The notes below the pieces were generated by a model. That model was not told the DNA's origin. It worked only from the letters and a program-made list of their open reading frames with translations, and searched no databases. Made by a program: the position numbers and the translations under genes. A DNA stretch of 64,000 nucleotides, taken from Vitrella brassicaformis. Lineage: Eukaryota > Sar > Vitrellaceae. Shown here piece by piece: positions 24,572 to 35,902 of this stretch (position 1 is the stretch's first letter; every line of letters starts with the position of its first letter). Location: NCBI GenBank assembly GCA_001179505.1, contig CDMY01000086.1, positions 8,147-72,146 of the forward strand. The letters are read 5' to 3'.

Positions 24572-26860
24572 ATGCTGTGCATCTCTCTCTTGGCTGTGTT
24601 GATGGTGGTGTGCGACGCCTCTGCGACGACCTCGTTCATCCACCGTGCGTCAGCGACCGGCAGCAGCTTCCGCCGGGCAAGGCCGGCCCCTGGCGCCCTT
24701 GGAATGAGCCAGCCACCAGGTGCGCAGCTGGAGATGGGGAGGGGAGGAGAGGAGATATGTGCTCTGCGGCCACCAGGGCGACAGGTGCATTCATTGCCTT
24801 GCCTCTGTGTGCACACGCGTGTGTGTGTGTGTGTGTGTGTGTCAGGGGAAGCTCCTCCACGATTCAAACTCGTTGCTCAAGACCTCATGAGTGTTGACAA
24901 GCTCACAGACGTCCGCAACCAGCGTGTCTTGGGGAAGCTGCCCACCCTCGTTCCTCCACCTGGGGCGCCTAACTATGTCGGCCTCGACGAGCTCCGGCAG
25001 ATGGTAGAAGGCAGCATGGGCTGGTCGGCCCCGATCCTGGATCTTCACAAGACGGAGGATTCGCGGGAGTTCCGCGTCGGGCCTACAGCTGTGTCGCGCT
25101 TCGCTCGCGGGGGCAAGACCCGCATGCTAACTGAGATCGGCTTGTTGCTTCAGGAGCGCAAGATTCCTACGCTCTTCATCACCTTCAGCGACTTTACTGA
25201 AATGGAAGACGGCGAGCGCGACAGCATCAATCCGTTGGAGTCCATCTTGATGCGGATTGCATGGGCGACAGCACCAGAAGAGACGGTCGCTAAGGTGGTG
25301 GCGCACGCGCGAGAGACTTTCAGCGACATGGAAGACAAGACCGTGCACGACTTCACCTTCCCTGACTGGCTCGAGACAGCATCGATTAGCGAAGGGGAGA
25401 TCAAGAAGTGGCTCGGTCAGAGTCAGCTCATCTTGCTCGTGGATGAGCTGAATCAGCTGCTCACCACGGACCTCTTGGACTCACTGGTCAGCATTGAGAC
25501 CGACGAGGCGACAATGGGCAAGCAGCGCGTGGCTGCGAAAGCGGCAGAATTCCTCAGGTTGGTGTTCCTGAAGGAGGAGGGACGCTACTTGATCTTCTCC
25601 AGCCACGTTGCAACGGTCGGCAGCCGGCTAGAAGACTACTGGTTGCTGATCAAAAGGGGCCGCCGAGTCGTCAAGCTGCGGATCCCGGTGATTAACGAGC
25701 TAGCCGACGCACAAGCCATCACCCGTTGCACACACGGCGGGCAGATTTCCTGGACTGGGAGAGCACCTTCACTGCTGTACGAGCTCTTCAAGCGGAGCCC
25801 CACTTGCGAGTCCACAGATCTGGAGGGTGTGAGGCGGCTCTTCTCAGGAGCTAGCACACCCATGGATGCGGATATTGCCAGGGCCATCATTCGGTCAGCC
25901 CTCGATGGGGACCCGAATTGGGTTGCTGCTCTCGGCGCACTGGCGGGGAACGTTGACGCTTTCGGCGAGAGCATCGTATGGCCCCCGTGCTACTTGGGCA
26001 CAGCTTGCGATTTGCTGTCTAACACCGAAAACGACGCCATTCAGTCGGCACTCGGCGGGGCGTTCATCTCTGGTGTCGGGCGTGTTGAGCCACTCTTGAA
26101 AGAGCTGCTAGAGGACAAAGGCTCCGGGTGACGGTGGCAGGGCGTGACTGCTGCCGCGGTTCTCCTGAGACTGCTGGACAGCCACATGGCGTACCTCAGC
26201 AGTGGTTTCCCGTCGCAGCTGCCTGATCCCGCAGATCTTCTTCTCCCTTTCCCCGTCACCATGGGCTGGCGGTTTGGAGGCTGCCGGTTTGGAGGGTTTG
26301 TGGACGTTTCTCGGTTTCGGGGCGTCAAGGGAATCGAGAAGGGCGAGGTCAAGACCCTCAGCCAGCTCATCGATTGGTGGAAGGAGCGCGCGGCATCCAT
26401 GTCCATGCCTCGTCAGTTAGGAGACGGGTTCGTGTCTTACCTGGTGAAACCGACCAACCCGCAATTCGAGGGATTTGACTTCTTCGTCTTCGTCGAGCGC
26501 GATGGTCGCCTATCCCACAGCTGGGGCTATCAGGTCAAGGAGGCAACCACGGAACCCTCAGACGAGGCGACGGCGACCATCAAGAAGGCTTTGAAGGGCG
26601 TCGCCAATCTCTCGGATTCCACACACGGCATCGAGATTGCCGTCGTGTGGCTGCAAGGTGATTCCTCATCATCACCCAAGGGCCAGGAGCGTGAGGACAA
26701 GATTGGCAGCATCGAGGGCTGGCCATTCTACCATCCTTCTCCGAGGACAGTCCAGCTGTTCTTGGGCACGTCACTGGCCGAAACGTGCCCCTTCAAGCTG
26801 CTGGACGCGAGTTCAAGCTGCTTGACGCGAGAAGAAAGTGTTGAGAGGGTGTCTGACTGA
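24572..26860 (+). pseudogene. P-loop NTPase plus PD-(D/E)XK nuclease-like protein (Crinkler/RHS-type), interrupted by in-frame TGA
   Basis: From ATG 24572 the product starts with a hydrophobic leader (MLCISLLAVLMVVCDASA) and a Ser/Arg/Ala-rich segment. One intron (about 24,718-24,845, TG repeat before CAG) is followed by an uninterrupted exon, unlike the intron-dense neighbours. The NTPase part has a P-loop-like FARGGKT (about 25,105) and a Walker B-like ILLVDELNQ (about 25,430). TGA at 26129-26131 ends the frame. The same frame reopens at once and runs to TGA 26858-26860, encoding a nuclease-like domain with FDFFVF (about 26,475) and WGYQVKEA (about 26,525), a D...QxK pattern of the PD-(D/E)XK fold. 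NTPase plus REase-fold is the known layout of Crinkler effectors and kinetoplastid RHS proteins. With the stop, the NTPase alone could still be made; a sequencing error or readthrough cannot be excluded. Family confidence is moderate. Confidence 0.6.
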
Positions 26861-27257
26861 CGGGCAGTTGTTTGATGTTTTTCGCGAGTTATGACTGTGC
26901 GTTGACGTCGAAAAGTGGTGGTTTAAGGACTCTCGACCGTCTTCCTTTCAGTATGAACATTCGGCGCTGATTGATCGCACCATGCATACGAACTACACAG
27001 TCACCGATCGTCATGACACACAGCACTTCCCTCTCAGACGCATCGCATCAATCGCAAACGTCCCACCCATCCATCTAACCACCCATCCATCCATCCTCTC
27101 TCTGGCCACAAGTGCATAACCGCCACTCGTTCAAATGAACAGACACGCGTAGCTTAGCTGGCGAAGCGCTTCATCCACCGTGAGTCACCCACCAGTATTT
27201 TGCTAACACGAATGTATGAAAGCAAATCGGTACGTACATGGCTCACGTCAAGTCAAG
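26861..27257. other. Intergenic region between two gene 3' ends
   Basis: About 400 bp with CATC repeats near 27,065-27,100. No exon seen. It should hold the 3' UTRs of the convergent NTPase-nuclease and AAA genes. Confidence 0.6.
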
Positions 27258-29983
27258 TCACGCCACTGACGGCATATCTCTACACATCTTCCTGAGGTCA
27301 GTAGGCATCACCCTTTCACCCTCCCTCGCCCGCACACGGCTCATCACACTCTCCACACCCACACCACTGCCCATCTCACCCACCCAGTGGGCGACCATCT
27401 CCCTCTGCGTGGCCTCACTGGGCATTCCATCCATCCCTATCCACCTCTCCAGCCGCCCCGCACGCACCACAGACTCTTCCAGCATCGAGGGCGGCACCTG
27501 CGACGTCCCCACCACGCCGTACGCCGTTGAGTGGGATCCATCTTTCGTCTGATCTGTGTCTGTGTCGATGCCGTCCAGTGCCAGCAGCAGGGTGGTGAGC
27601 AGCCGCCGCTCGCCGGCGTACTCGTCGGTGTCTGCGTCTCGCTCCCTCTTGAATGCGATGGTCTCCAGCCCTTCTAACACCAACACACACGGCGACGAGC
27701 GAGCAGCCTGATGGAAACCGAGAACAGATTAGTGTGTCCATGGGTGTCAGGTCCAGAATACCTGCATGCAATGCGCACCTGTGCGAACCACCTCCGCAGC
27801 TTTCGCTCGCTGTCGCCTACGTAGGGGCCGAAAACCTCGGTCATCGGGGCGAAGAGCACACGGACGGCGGGGTAATGCTCCTGGGCGAGTGCGCGAAGGA
27901 TATGTGTCTTGCCCACACCCGATGGACCGTGCAGCAGCACACGGGGCGGCCGGGTGACGCCGTACTCGCGATACAACCTCTGCAAAATGAAGACGACGCC
28001 ATGCATTGGTTTCTCGTGCAGTGCAGTCTGGCCGGCTGGCTGACTTGCTGCCACTTACTTACCGGGTTGGTGAACCATGCGAACACCGACTCGTCGAGCT
28101 CCCTCATGACAGCCTGGTAGGCCTCGCCCACCACCTCCAGCCCCGAAGCCGTGTCCCCTCCCTCCACATCACCAGCCGCCCTCCGCCGCTCGCGTGGATG
28201 CCTCAGCCGCCGATCCAGCAACGCCCATGACACAGCCGAGGGGGCGCCCTGTGCGAGAGAGAGGCGCTTCATGTAGGGCGTTGGGTCGACGGATGTGGGC
28301 AGCTGGGAGAGGAGGGAATGAGTGTCCGTGTGGCTGTGGGGGGAGGGCTGGTGTGCCATGAGGGTGCGGCGGTGCCGCCATGTCAGGTGCAGGGAGGGGG
28401 AGGCGAATGGGGGCACATCTGAGCACACGGACAGACAACAAATGACAAACAATGGTGTCATCTTCTTGTGTTTGGTCGTCCCGGCCCTGACCTTGATGGA
28501 ACCACTTGCTGACGACGGATGGGATCCACTTGGTGCTTTCACATACCCCCACCACCCGCCCGCCTCCTTTGACAAAATCCTTCAGCACCGTCATGCACTC
28601 ATCGAGCGTCCGGGTCGACCCCTCCTGCGCCCCTCCGCGAGGCACAACCGCATCAAGACCCACCACCACCAGAAAAGGCGGGCTCGGCATATCCCTCTTC
28701 TCTCTCGTACGCCAAAGGTACTCGACAAAGTCCCGCAAGAGTATGCCGATCGGTGTCTGGACGTAGGGCGGCAGTCGCCCTTCGATAGTCACGGTGCCGG
28801 CTGCTGCTGCTGCTGCTGTGTCTGCGGGGCTCTCTTCATCTTGTCCTTTTGGCTCCTCTTGTGGACTGACGTACCGCCCTCCCTGCAGATGGAAGGCCAC
28901 GTGCAGTGGAATCCAGCCGAACGAGGGATTGGTGGCCGTATCAGCAAGATGAAAACAGTCAGCAAAGGACGAGGGCGGCTGCGGCCGTTGGGCACACGCG
29001 ATGACACCCCTGAGGGCCTGGATGAAGAGCGTGGTCTCTCTGCCGGCCGCCAGCCCCTCCACCAGTATCCTGGACTGCACCTGTACCGGGGATAGCTGCC
29101 CCTGCTGCGTGAGATGGATGTGCCGGAGCAGCTCGGTGGCATCCATGGCAGATGCAGGCTGGTCCTCTGTGCCAGCAAAGCCCTCAAGCCCCTCAATGTC
29201 GTCCAACACAGCCTCCCACGGGGGCCGTACCGCTGCGTCGAGGGATGAGCTTCTTGGAAGCATCGCCTTCGTCGCGTCAGTAGCCAGTCGCCAGATGAGC
29301 CCTGTCAGCGGCAAAGATGGCGACGGGCGCACGGCTGGGTTGGCGAAAGCGCAGATCGATGGCTGTTGCACCAGCAGCTGCGACGGACTGATCGGGTTCT
29401 CGTCAGATCGTGGCAATGTGGGAGCTTGAAGAACGCGAAACACGGCTGTTTGGCCCACGAGAGTCAGTGGCAAGAGGCAGCCCTCCTGCAGCATCAGCCG
29501 CAGCCTCAACTGCAGCTGTCGGATGATAATGGCATCCAGGTCAACATCGCCGAGCGTCCTGACGGCCTCGATGGTCGAATAGGCAGATGAGAGAGGGAAC
29601 AAAGGGCCTTCAAGCACCAGACATGCATCACTGTCAAGTGCAGCTGCATCGCCAGGCTGCTCCACCACCGTTGCTTGGCCGCTGGATAGCTTTGGGAAGG
29701 CTTCGGTGAGCCATCGAGGGATGCAGATGCTGCCATCAGAGATCTCTTCGCAGGGCAGTGCTCGGAAGATGGCATCGGATGAGTCGAAGGCCCTGAGGGA
29801 GAGCCTCACCAGCGTTGTCGTGGGTGATGGTGCGTTGCCGAATGCCGGAGATACGAGGGCAGCATCGACAGGGAAAGAGGAGTTCTCATGTGTCAGGACG
29901 TCAAGGGAAAAAGATCCTTCAGAATCAGTACGCTGCGGATGAAGATCTGGTGATGTGTATTGCGCGCACGTGTCATCCGCCAT
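27258..29983 (-). CDS. Divergent AAA+ ATPase with two AAA modules (PEX1/PEX6/CDC48-like)
   Basis: From ATG 29983 a large first exon (to about 28,480) encodes an N-terminal beta-rich region, then what looks like a worn-out first AAA module: PPFLVVVGLDAVVPRGG in the Walker B place and RVVGVCESTKWIPSVVSKW in the sensor-1 place, with no P-loop. The following exons carry a second module with a good Walker A (LLHGPSGVGKTH, about 27,925), YVGDSERKLRRWF (about 27,815), a Walker B changed to PCVLVLEGLETI (about 27,685) and a second-region-of-homology-like stretch (ESVVRAGRLERWIGMDGMP, about 27,440). The product stops at TGA 27258. One dead module beside one P-loop module resembles PEX6 or PEX1, but the sequence is too divergent for a firm name. 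Loss of the usual DE pair in Walker B suggests weak or absent hydrolysis. Confidence 0.65.
28795..28820 (-). repeat. GCT/GCA codon run (poly-Ala) in AAA gene
   Basis: A run of GCTGCT units on the plus strand encodes a short poly-Ala stretch in the minus-strand AAA protein, in a predicted linker between the N-terminal region and the first AAA module. Confidence 0.7.
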
Positions 29984-30268
29984 TGCGCCCCTTGCTCGAA
30001 AAGCTGCGAGCTAAGCTGGCGATCGTCAAGGGGAGGGAAACGGTTCATCCCCTGAGGCTCAGCATGGATCACACGACGGCTCTCTCTCCTCTGTTTCCAT
30101 GTGGGGTGCGAGGGGATGAGTCATTGCGGCAGAAGGTGAGTCAGCCGGGGGGCTTGTGTACCGCAGACGACACAGACACCGTGATGAATGTGCGTGTAAG
30201 CATGCAGGGCGATTGCACAGGTACACGTGTCATGGATGCCATATCGAGAGATTCTGCACAGATCTCAT
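29984..30268. other. Short spacer between alveolin 3' end and AAA gene 5' end
   Basis: 285 bp between two minus-strand genes. It should contain the alveolin terminator and the promoter of the AAA gene. No distinct motif seen. Confidence 0.5.
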
Positions 30269-32797
30269 TCATTCGCCCACACCTAGCCCGGCCCCACTTG
30301 CCTCGCCCTCTCTATCGATGGGCACGGCAGCCGCTGCTGCTGCTGCAGCGGAAGACGGCTGTGCCACTGCTGCAGAACTGCACAGACACGCACACACACA
30401 GAGACGACAAATCGCTTCAAGTCACGCTCGCGTTTTGGTGTATACGCATACCTTGATGATGTCTCTACGCGGCCGCCTGGAGGGGAGCTGGTCAGACTGC
30501 CAGAGTACTTGACATAGCGCTCCTCCTTGCGCCCGGCCAGCGACTGCCCCACTGCCGCGACCACCAGCCCCCCGTCGATCTCTGTCCCTGGCTGAGGCCG
30601 CAAATGCGTCATCTCAGGATGCACAAAACCCGCCGGCTCGCGGCCCACACGCTCAGCTGGTCCCGCCTCCGTCAAGTTGATGATGCCGGCTTTCTCCGCC
30701 TGTTCTGCGGTGCTCTGGAAGGCCATGCGGGCTCCCGTGGTCTTGGTTGCGACGCTGCCGGCGCCGCCCTCGATCTCATATGCCGATGGGAGGTTGACGG
30801 ATCGCCAGTCGATGCCGCTCATCTGGGGCTCGACCATCTTGTCTTTGACGGTCAGCACCTCGTATGGCACCTCCACTACGCGCTCGACGGGCACCTGAGC
30901 GAAGAGCGAGATAGAAAGAGGTGAGAACGGCGGAGGGATGGGGGGTGGTCTGCTGGCTGTTTGTTTCCTTGGTGCATCGATGCACCCACCCACCTGTCGT
31001 TTGACCACGAACGGCACCTCGACGTAGACGGGCTTGACCTCGTACTTGGGGATGGGCTTCTCCACATACACGTCCTTGGTCTCGTATTGCACCTACACAC
31101 ACATGTGGGCATCCATCGTCATGTCCTTTTATGGATGTGTGTGAGTGTGGTGGGTGTTGTGCAGTGCAGTGCAGTGCATCGTACGTGGGGCACTTCGACG
31201 ATTTTTTCGACGAGCACTTCTTTGTATTGGATTTCGGTCCGCTTGACCTCCCTGACCTTCTCCTCATACACAGTCTCCACCTGATACTCGACACGCTCAA
31301 CAGGCACCTGACACACACAAGGGATAAAAAGGGACCAGCGGCGTCTGTGTCTCCAGTGCCTGCCTTGCCGTGATTCATTGTCCTCGCTCACCTCTCTGTA
31401 TTCGATGTGCGGGACCTCTACGATTCGTTCGCGTATCTCTGTGGGCCCGGGGATGGCCATGACCTTCTCGACGGTCTCCACCTCGGGGATAACAATCACC
31501 TCCTCACGCTCGCCACTGAGACGTACACAGACGCAGAAACACAACACATGCAGTGGACGGAAGGATCTGCCTGGCTGACGTCTCGGCTAGTGTGTGCCTT
31601 CTCTCTGCGTGTCAGCCAGCCTACATGTATTCGGGGACTTCGACGATTTTCTCCACGATCTGCACCTGCGGCACCTCCACTATCTTCTCCTTGAAGTGGC
31701 GGACGGGAACCTGACAAAGCGACAGGCAGGGCAGGGCGTGCCGTGACATGACATGACATGACATGATGGACGCCTCTTGTCTGGTGCGTGTGGCTGTCTG
31801 GCTGCGCATCCTACCACCACTTCGCGCTCCTGTATCTCGAGTTTCGGTATCTGCACAAACTTCTCCATTGTTATGATCTCAGGCACCTGAGAAGCACGCA
31901 GGAAGAGAGCCACACACAGCCGACATGACACGGGGGGTCGCAAACGTGGGCGAATGTGTGTTGGATCTGCTGCCTGCCCCTCGCACACACATACCTCCAC
32001 CACGTGTTCCCGCATTTCGAGAAGGAACTCATCCACCACCTTGCCGTCGTCCCTGCAAACACAATGAAGGCTCTCCTTCCATCCCCGTGCGATTTCTTCA
32101 TCTGTGTGTGTGTGGCTGACCCCATCCGCTGCACACGGTAGGAGTCGATGAAGTTGTCGGCGACCACCGTGCGGCTCTCGTAGTCCACACGCCGGGACAA
32201 CACCTTACCATACTCAAACCCTGCACAATCAACCGAGGACACAGATGAACACATGTATTTCCAGTGGACACTTCTCCTCCTCCCATGCCTTTTGTGATCC
32301 TCACCAGCCTCCTCCCTCTCCTCCTTTTCCTTGTACTCGGGCAGATAGCATGGCACCGTCACCTCACCCTCCTTGCTGATGCGGATGGGCTTCGAGCAAA
32401 TGCCGCAGATGATGTGGTCTTCTATGTCGGCCATCTCGCCCTCTTTCTGGTAGAAGGCCATGATCTCTTTCTGGTAGGGGCACAGCCGACAGATGGCTGG
32501 TGGTTGACGGATGTGGATCCTCTGCTGCTGTTGCTGCTGGAGCTGCATCTCCTTGATGAGCCTGGTGCCGGCCTGGATCTTCTGCTGCTGTTGGGCTTCT
32601 GGTCGATAAGCCTCCCTATCGGTGGAGATGCCATCCTTGTACCCCTCCTCAATCAGCCGCTCCGCGATGCGATACCGGTCCCCCCCCGCCGACTGCTGGA
32701 GAACCGACAGATCCTCATGATGCCTTATGTGCGCCCCCCGAGAGATCTCGTACACCTGTCCGTCATAGTCGACCGTCGTGGAGCTACCCGCACCCAT
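30269..32797 (-). CDS. Alveolin (inner membrane complex / cortical alveolar network protein)
   Basis: Alveolins form the filamentous layer under the cortical sacs of alveolates. About ten exons run from ATG 32797 to TGA 30269. The N terminus MGAGSS has Gly2 and small residues suited to N-myristoylation. A Gln-rich helix (about 32,600-32,520) and two CxxC pairs, CRLC (about 32,490) and CGIC (about 32,405), precede the core. The core (about 32,000-30,830) is the family's repeat of charged and Val/Pro residues, such as FVQIPKLEIQEREVVV, KIVEVPQVQIVEKIVEVPEY, PHIEYREV, VYVEKPIPKYEVKPVYVEVP and PVERVVEVPYEV, each on its own exon. The C terminus is Ala/Gly-rich. Location at the cell cortex is inferred from the family. 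A CxxC-bearing N-terminal region is not part of the alveolin core and is worth noting. It is head-to-head with 33136-34338. Confidence 0.93.
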
Positions 32798-33135
32798 TTC
32801 GTGGAGCAGGAGCAGGTATTTAGGGTTTCACGGAAGAGGTAAATCTTCTTCCGGAGGTGTTTGTTGTTGTAAGCGACTGATCCGTTGTCCCAGTGTGCAT
32901 TTCTGTAAGCCACCACGCTCTGACACAGCGATCGCTTGGGGCCTGCTTGTGGGTTGCTCGGAGGGGTCCTTCCCTTCCCTCCGGTTCCTTCGTTCCGTGT
33001 TCCTCGCATCATCGCAGCCTTTGCGTTCACACGCCGCACTTGACGTCCCAGGAGAGTCGCTCGCCACTGGCAGTCGAGAGCCGTCTCCCCCTCTGAGAAT
33101 TCCCGCAGCCATTGCTCAAGCTGATCAACACGACG
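32798..33135. promoter_or_regulatory. Divergent intergenic region between alveolin and 33136-34338
   Basis: 338 bp between outward-facing ATGs, presumably holding both promoters. It lacks the tetranucleotide repeats typical of introns and longer spacers here. Confidence 0.45.
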
Positions 33136-33598
33136 ATGTACCACCATCCAGCTTCTGTTGTTGTCCCCCCTCAGCGGACCTTCGCTCCTCTCACCGGTAA
33201 GTCTGGTAACTCAGCATTCATTGCCCCTTCAGCACCGTGGGTGTCTTGGTTGCAGGTCCCTACCGCACCTTTGCGCCCATCCAGGTGCCCCTCATCGGCC
33301 ACCCCCCTCCCCTCCCGTCGGCCCACCCGCCCCACTACGCAGCAACACTCTACCAGCCTCTCCCCCACCAGCAGCCCGTCGTCTCCCCCACGGCGCCTCC
33401 CCAGCAAAGGGGGTTCGTGGCTCCCCCCGGCGGCCAGCAGCCGGGCAACCTGCCGCCTCAGCATGCCCGACGACCTCGCCGAGAGGAGGCGCCGCCCCTC
33501 AAGAAAATTCATGACCCCGACTCGTGCGAAGAGGGAGAGGAGCGGATTGGTATTTGAGAGAAAGAAAGGGGCAGAAGGGGGAGAAGACGACAGCGGCG

Positions 33599-33629
<31 letters not shown>

Positions 33630-34338
33630 CACAGACATGAAGTCATTTGTCGAACACATCAAGTATTTGTGGGAGGACGACGACGAAATTGTGTTCGCCA
33701 CGGAGGTGCTGGGGGAGAACGGCATTCTCGGGGAGCACCTGGGTTGCTACTTTGCGAACATGTCGAAAGGTAACATGACTACAGACACAGCCGGTGGGGG
33801 ATGGATGTTTCTGGCATACCCATTTGTGATTCTCTTCTGTATGCAGGCGGTGAATACTTCTTCGTCGACAAGACGCGATTCGTAAGATAGACCACCTCGG
33901 CGCCTTGACCTGTCCACGTGGCTGTCTTGTTGTTTCAGGCCCTTCCTGACGGATTCCGAGTGTATTCGTGGGGCCCCCGCCCTCTTTGGGGGATCCCCGC
34001 AGGAGACACAACAACCTTTTTCCGTTGGAAGTGCCCGACGGGAGCGGCGGGGTACCTGCGGGATGCTCTTGTGCGTCAGAGCAGCATTCCATTCCACAGC
34101 GTGTATAACAAGTAAGGAAGAAAAGAAACAAGGCTTGCTTGACATACTTTGCCGCATTTGCGTGTATATGGCCTGGCGTGTTTGCAGCTGTCAGCACTTT
34201 GAGAGGGACCTGCGAGCTGCCGCACTTGGTGTGGCGCCAGCAAAGGTGCGGACTCGAAGTGTGTGGAGAACATACATTGGTGACATCCTGCGCGGCTTTT
34301 GCTGCCCACGCTGCGCCCCCATTACCATTGGTGCATGA
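33136..34338 (+). CDS. Hypothetical protein, Pro-rich N terminus, C-terminal CCPRC
   Basis: Not recognised. Six exons (33136-33196, 33256-33549, 33635-33769, 33847-33881, 33939-34111, 34188-34338) have GT-AG borders and total 849 nt, giving an unbroken 282-residue frame, which supports the model. The N-terminal 110 residues are Pro/Gln/His-rich (RTFAPIQVPLIGHPPPLPSA) and probably disordered. The middle has an acidic, globular-looking segment (KSFVEHIKYLWEDDDEIVFA, GGEYFFVDKTRF, VYSWGPRPLWGIPAGDTTTF). The last exon ends with a basic helix and GFCCPRCAPITIGA; the paired cysteines could be lipidated or bind metal. The intron before exon 3 ends in a (GT)n tract (33,602-33,629). No membrane segment is seen. 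Confidence 0.7.
33602..33630 (+). repeat. Intronic (GT)n microsatellite at a 3' splice site
   Basis: About 14 GT units directly followed by gcacag and the exon starting at 33,635. A clear example of the TG tract that replaces a pyrimidine tract in many introns of this window. Confidence 0.95.
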
Positions 34339-35902
34339 CAGGGTGGAAGGGATCGGTGCGTGTCAAGCGTGTACGTGCTTGGTCGATGTCGGGCTCTTTC
34401 TCCACCAATGTCAGGCTGCTGGGAAGGGGTAAAGCTGGGAAGGGGAGCGGTGCTGTTTCTGAGTCCATGAGTCCATGAGCGCGGGAGTGTGAAGTACAGC
34501 TACAAATCCTTTTCCTGTTGGCCGTGTCCCTTGCTCGAGACAGGCTCTTTCCCTTCATGCATTCAATTTGTGGTGTCTGTTGAGTCTTATGACATGTCTT
34601 GCAACGCACAGACAGCTCACGTCGTCTGTTAAGGGCTTCACGCTCGGTTTTTGTCGCTGATATAAAGGGTGTGCGCATGGGAGGGCCGTCCTTCTGTTGC
34701 GTGTTTCAACAGACAGGGAGGTAAGGACAGAAACGCAGAAAGGCCTTCGGTCTGAGCCCCTTCTTCTTTCTCTTTTTGATCCGTCCTTGCTTAAGTGACT
34801 GTCATTTCTGCGCCTTGCTTGCTATGTAGATAAGGGCTGGGATGGGTGAAACTGCATCATGCCGCATCCCTTGCTCAGAGGGCTCTTTCCGATTCGATTG
34901 CTGTGATCATGCTTTGTCTTCGTTCCTTTTTGCCTCATTCCGCTCGCTTGAGGTTCTCTGTTCCGTGTTCCAGCACAGAGAGGCTGCACTTGCTCCAAGT
35001 TTCGCTGTCTCTTTTGCTCGGTTCTTTTTCTGCAACAATCGCTTCCCTTGCTTTGCCTCTTCCCGTCGACTGCTGTCGCGTGTGTGGGTCTTTTCCAAGG
35101 TAGAGCTACACAGACCCTTCACGTGTTTGTCAACAATAGCTTGTCGTGTGTCTTTGTGTGTTCTTCAGCGAGCGGAATCGGCTGACGTCAATGCTGATGG
35201 GAGTGCTTCTTGCTCCGCCGATTTTATCGTGAGTGTGGGCCGAGAGAAGACGACAAAGACAACAAGACGGCTGGGCTCGGTAATCGAGAGACTTATCAAG
35301 AGCGGGCGTCGTTTCTTGAGATGGCAAGAGGGAGCGTGGGATTGCGTCAGGGCGAGGGAATTGCCGGCGGAAAACGGAGCACTTATCAATTGCTTTGGGA
35401 AGGGTCCAGGGCAAGAATATGAAGAGAATATGGCCCGATCTGCCAGAGGTGCGCATGTGTCCTCGTATGACTCGTTTACCTATGGCCCCTGTGTGTCTCC
35501 GGGCTTGCTGTTCAGGCAGGAGGGTTTCGTGCAAAGTGCTGTGGTGCTGCGCTGCCCCGCATCTGCCCGCCGTGCAAAGTGCTGTGGCTCTGGTAAATAA
35601 TGCATACGGAGGGCAATGAGTTAGGTATACGATTGACTGACAGCTGACTCGTTGACAATGTCTGTCCTTGTGTGTGGCCTTAATGTGTTCAGTGCGGTTC
35701 CAGCATGGCAGTCCTTTTCATAGCCATCGCCAGTCGGTCAGTCAGCTCCTTCCAAGGAAAGGTAGATGACACACAATCGATCGCACACACCGATTCGTAT
35801 TCGTCTTGTGTACGCGTGTACCCTTCAGTTTCGATCGATTGCTTCGGATCGCTCGGCCTGACCGACCGATGTGAGTGATTGATGTGAACGATGTGAGTGG
35901 CG
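34339..35902. other. Intergenic region with one weak long ORF
   Basis: About 1.56 kb with fewer microsatellites and more T than elsewhere. An intronless frame from ATG 34842 to 35600 encodes 252 residues rich in Cys, Ser, Arg and Phe, without recognisable motifs and with a composition that looks random. A 17-bp direct repeat (CGTGCAAAGTGCTGTGG) occurs at 35529-35545 and 35571-35587. I do not call a gene, but a recent gene or a long non-coding transcript is possible. Confidence 0.45.

Noticed and set aside
26124-26140. A 13-base intron (gtgacggtggcag) removing the TGA in the NTPase-nuclease gene
   Set aside because: Too short for splicing, and its removal would shift the frame away from the nuclease-like domain, which is in the same frame as the NTPase.
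27120-27190. tRNA-like sequence (GTTCAAATG)
   Set aside because: A T-loop-like string alone; I could not fold acceptor and anticodon stems around it.
33602-33630. Z-DNA or CRISPR-like repeat array
   Set aside because: It is a plain dinucleotide repeat inside an intron; no repeat-spacer structure exists anywhere in the window.
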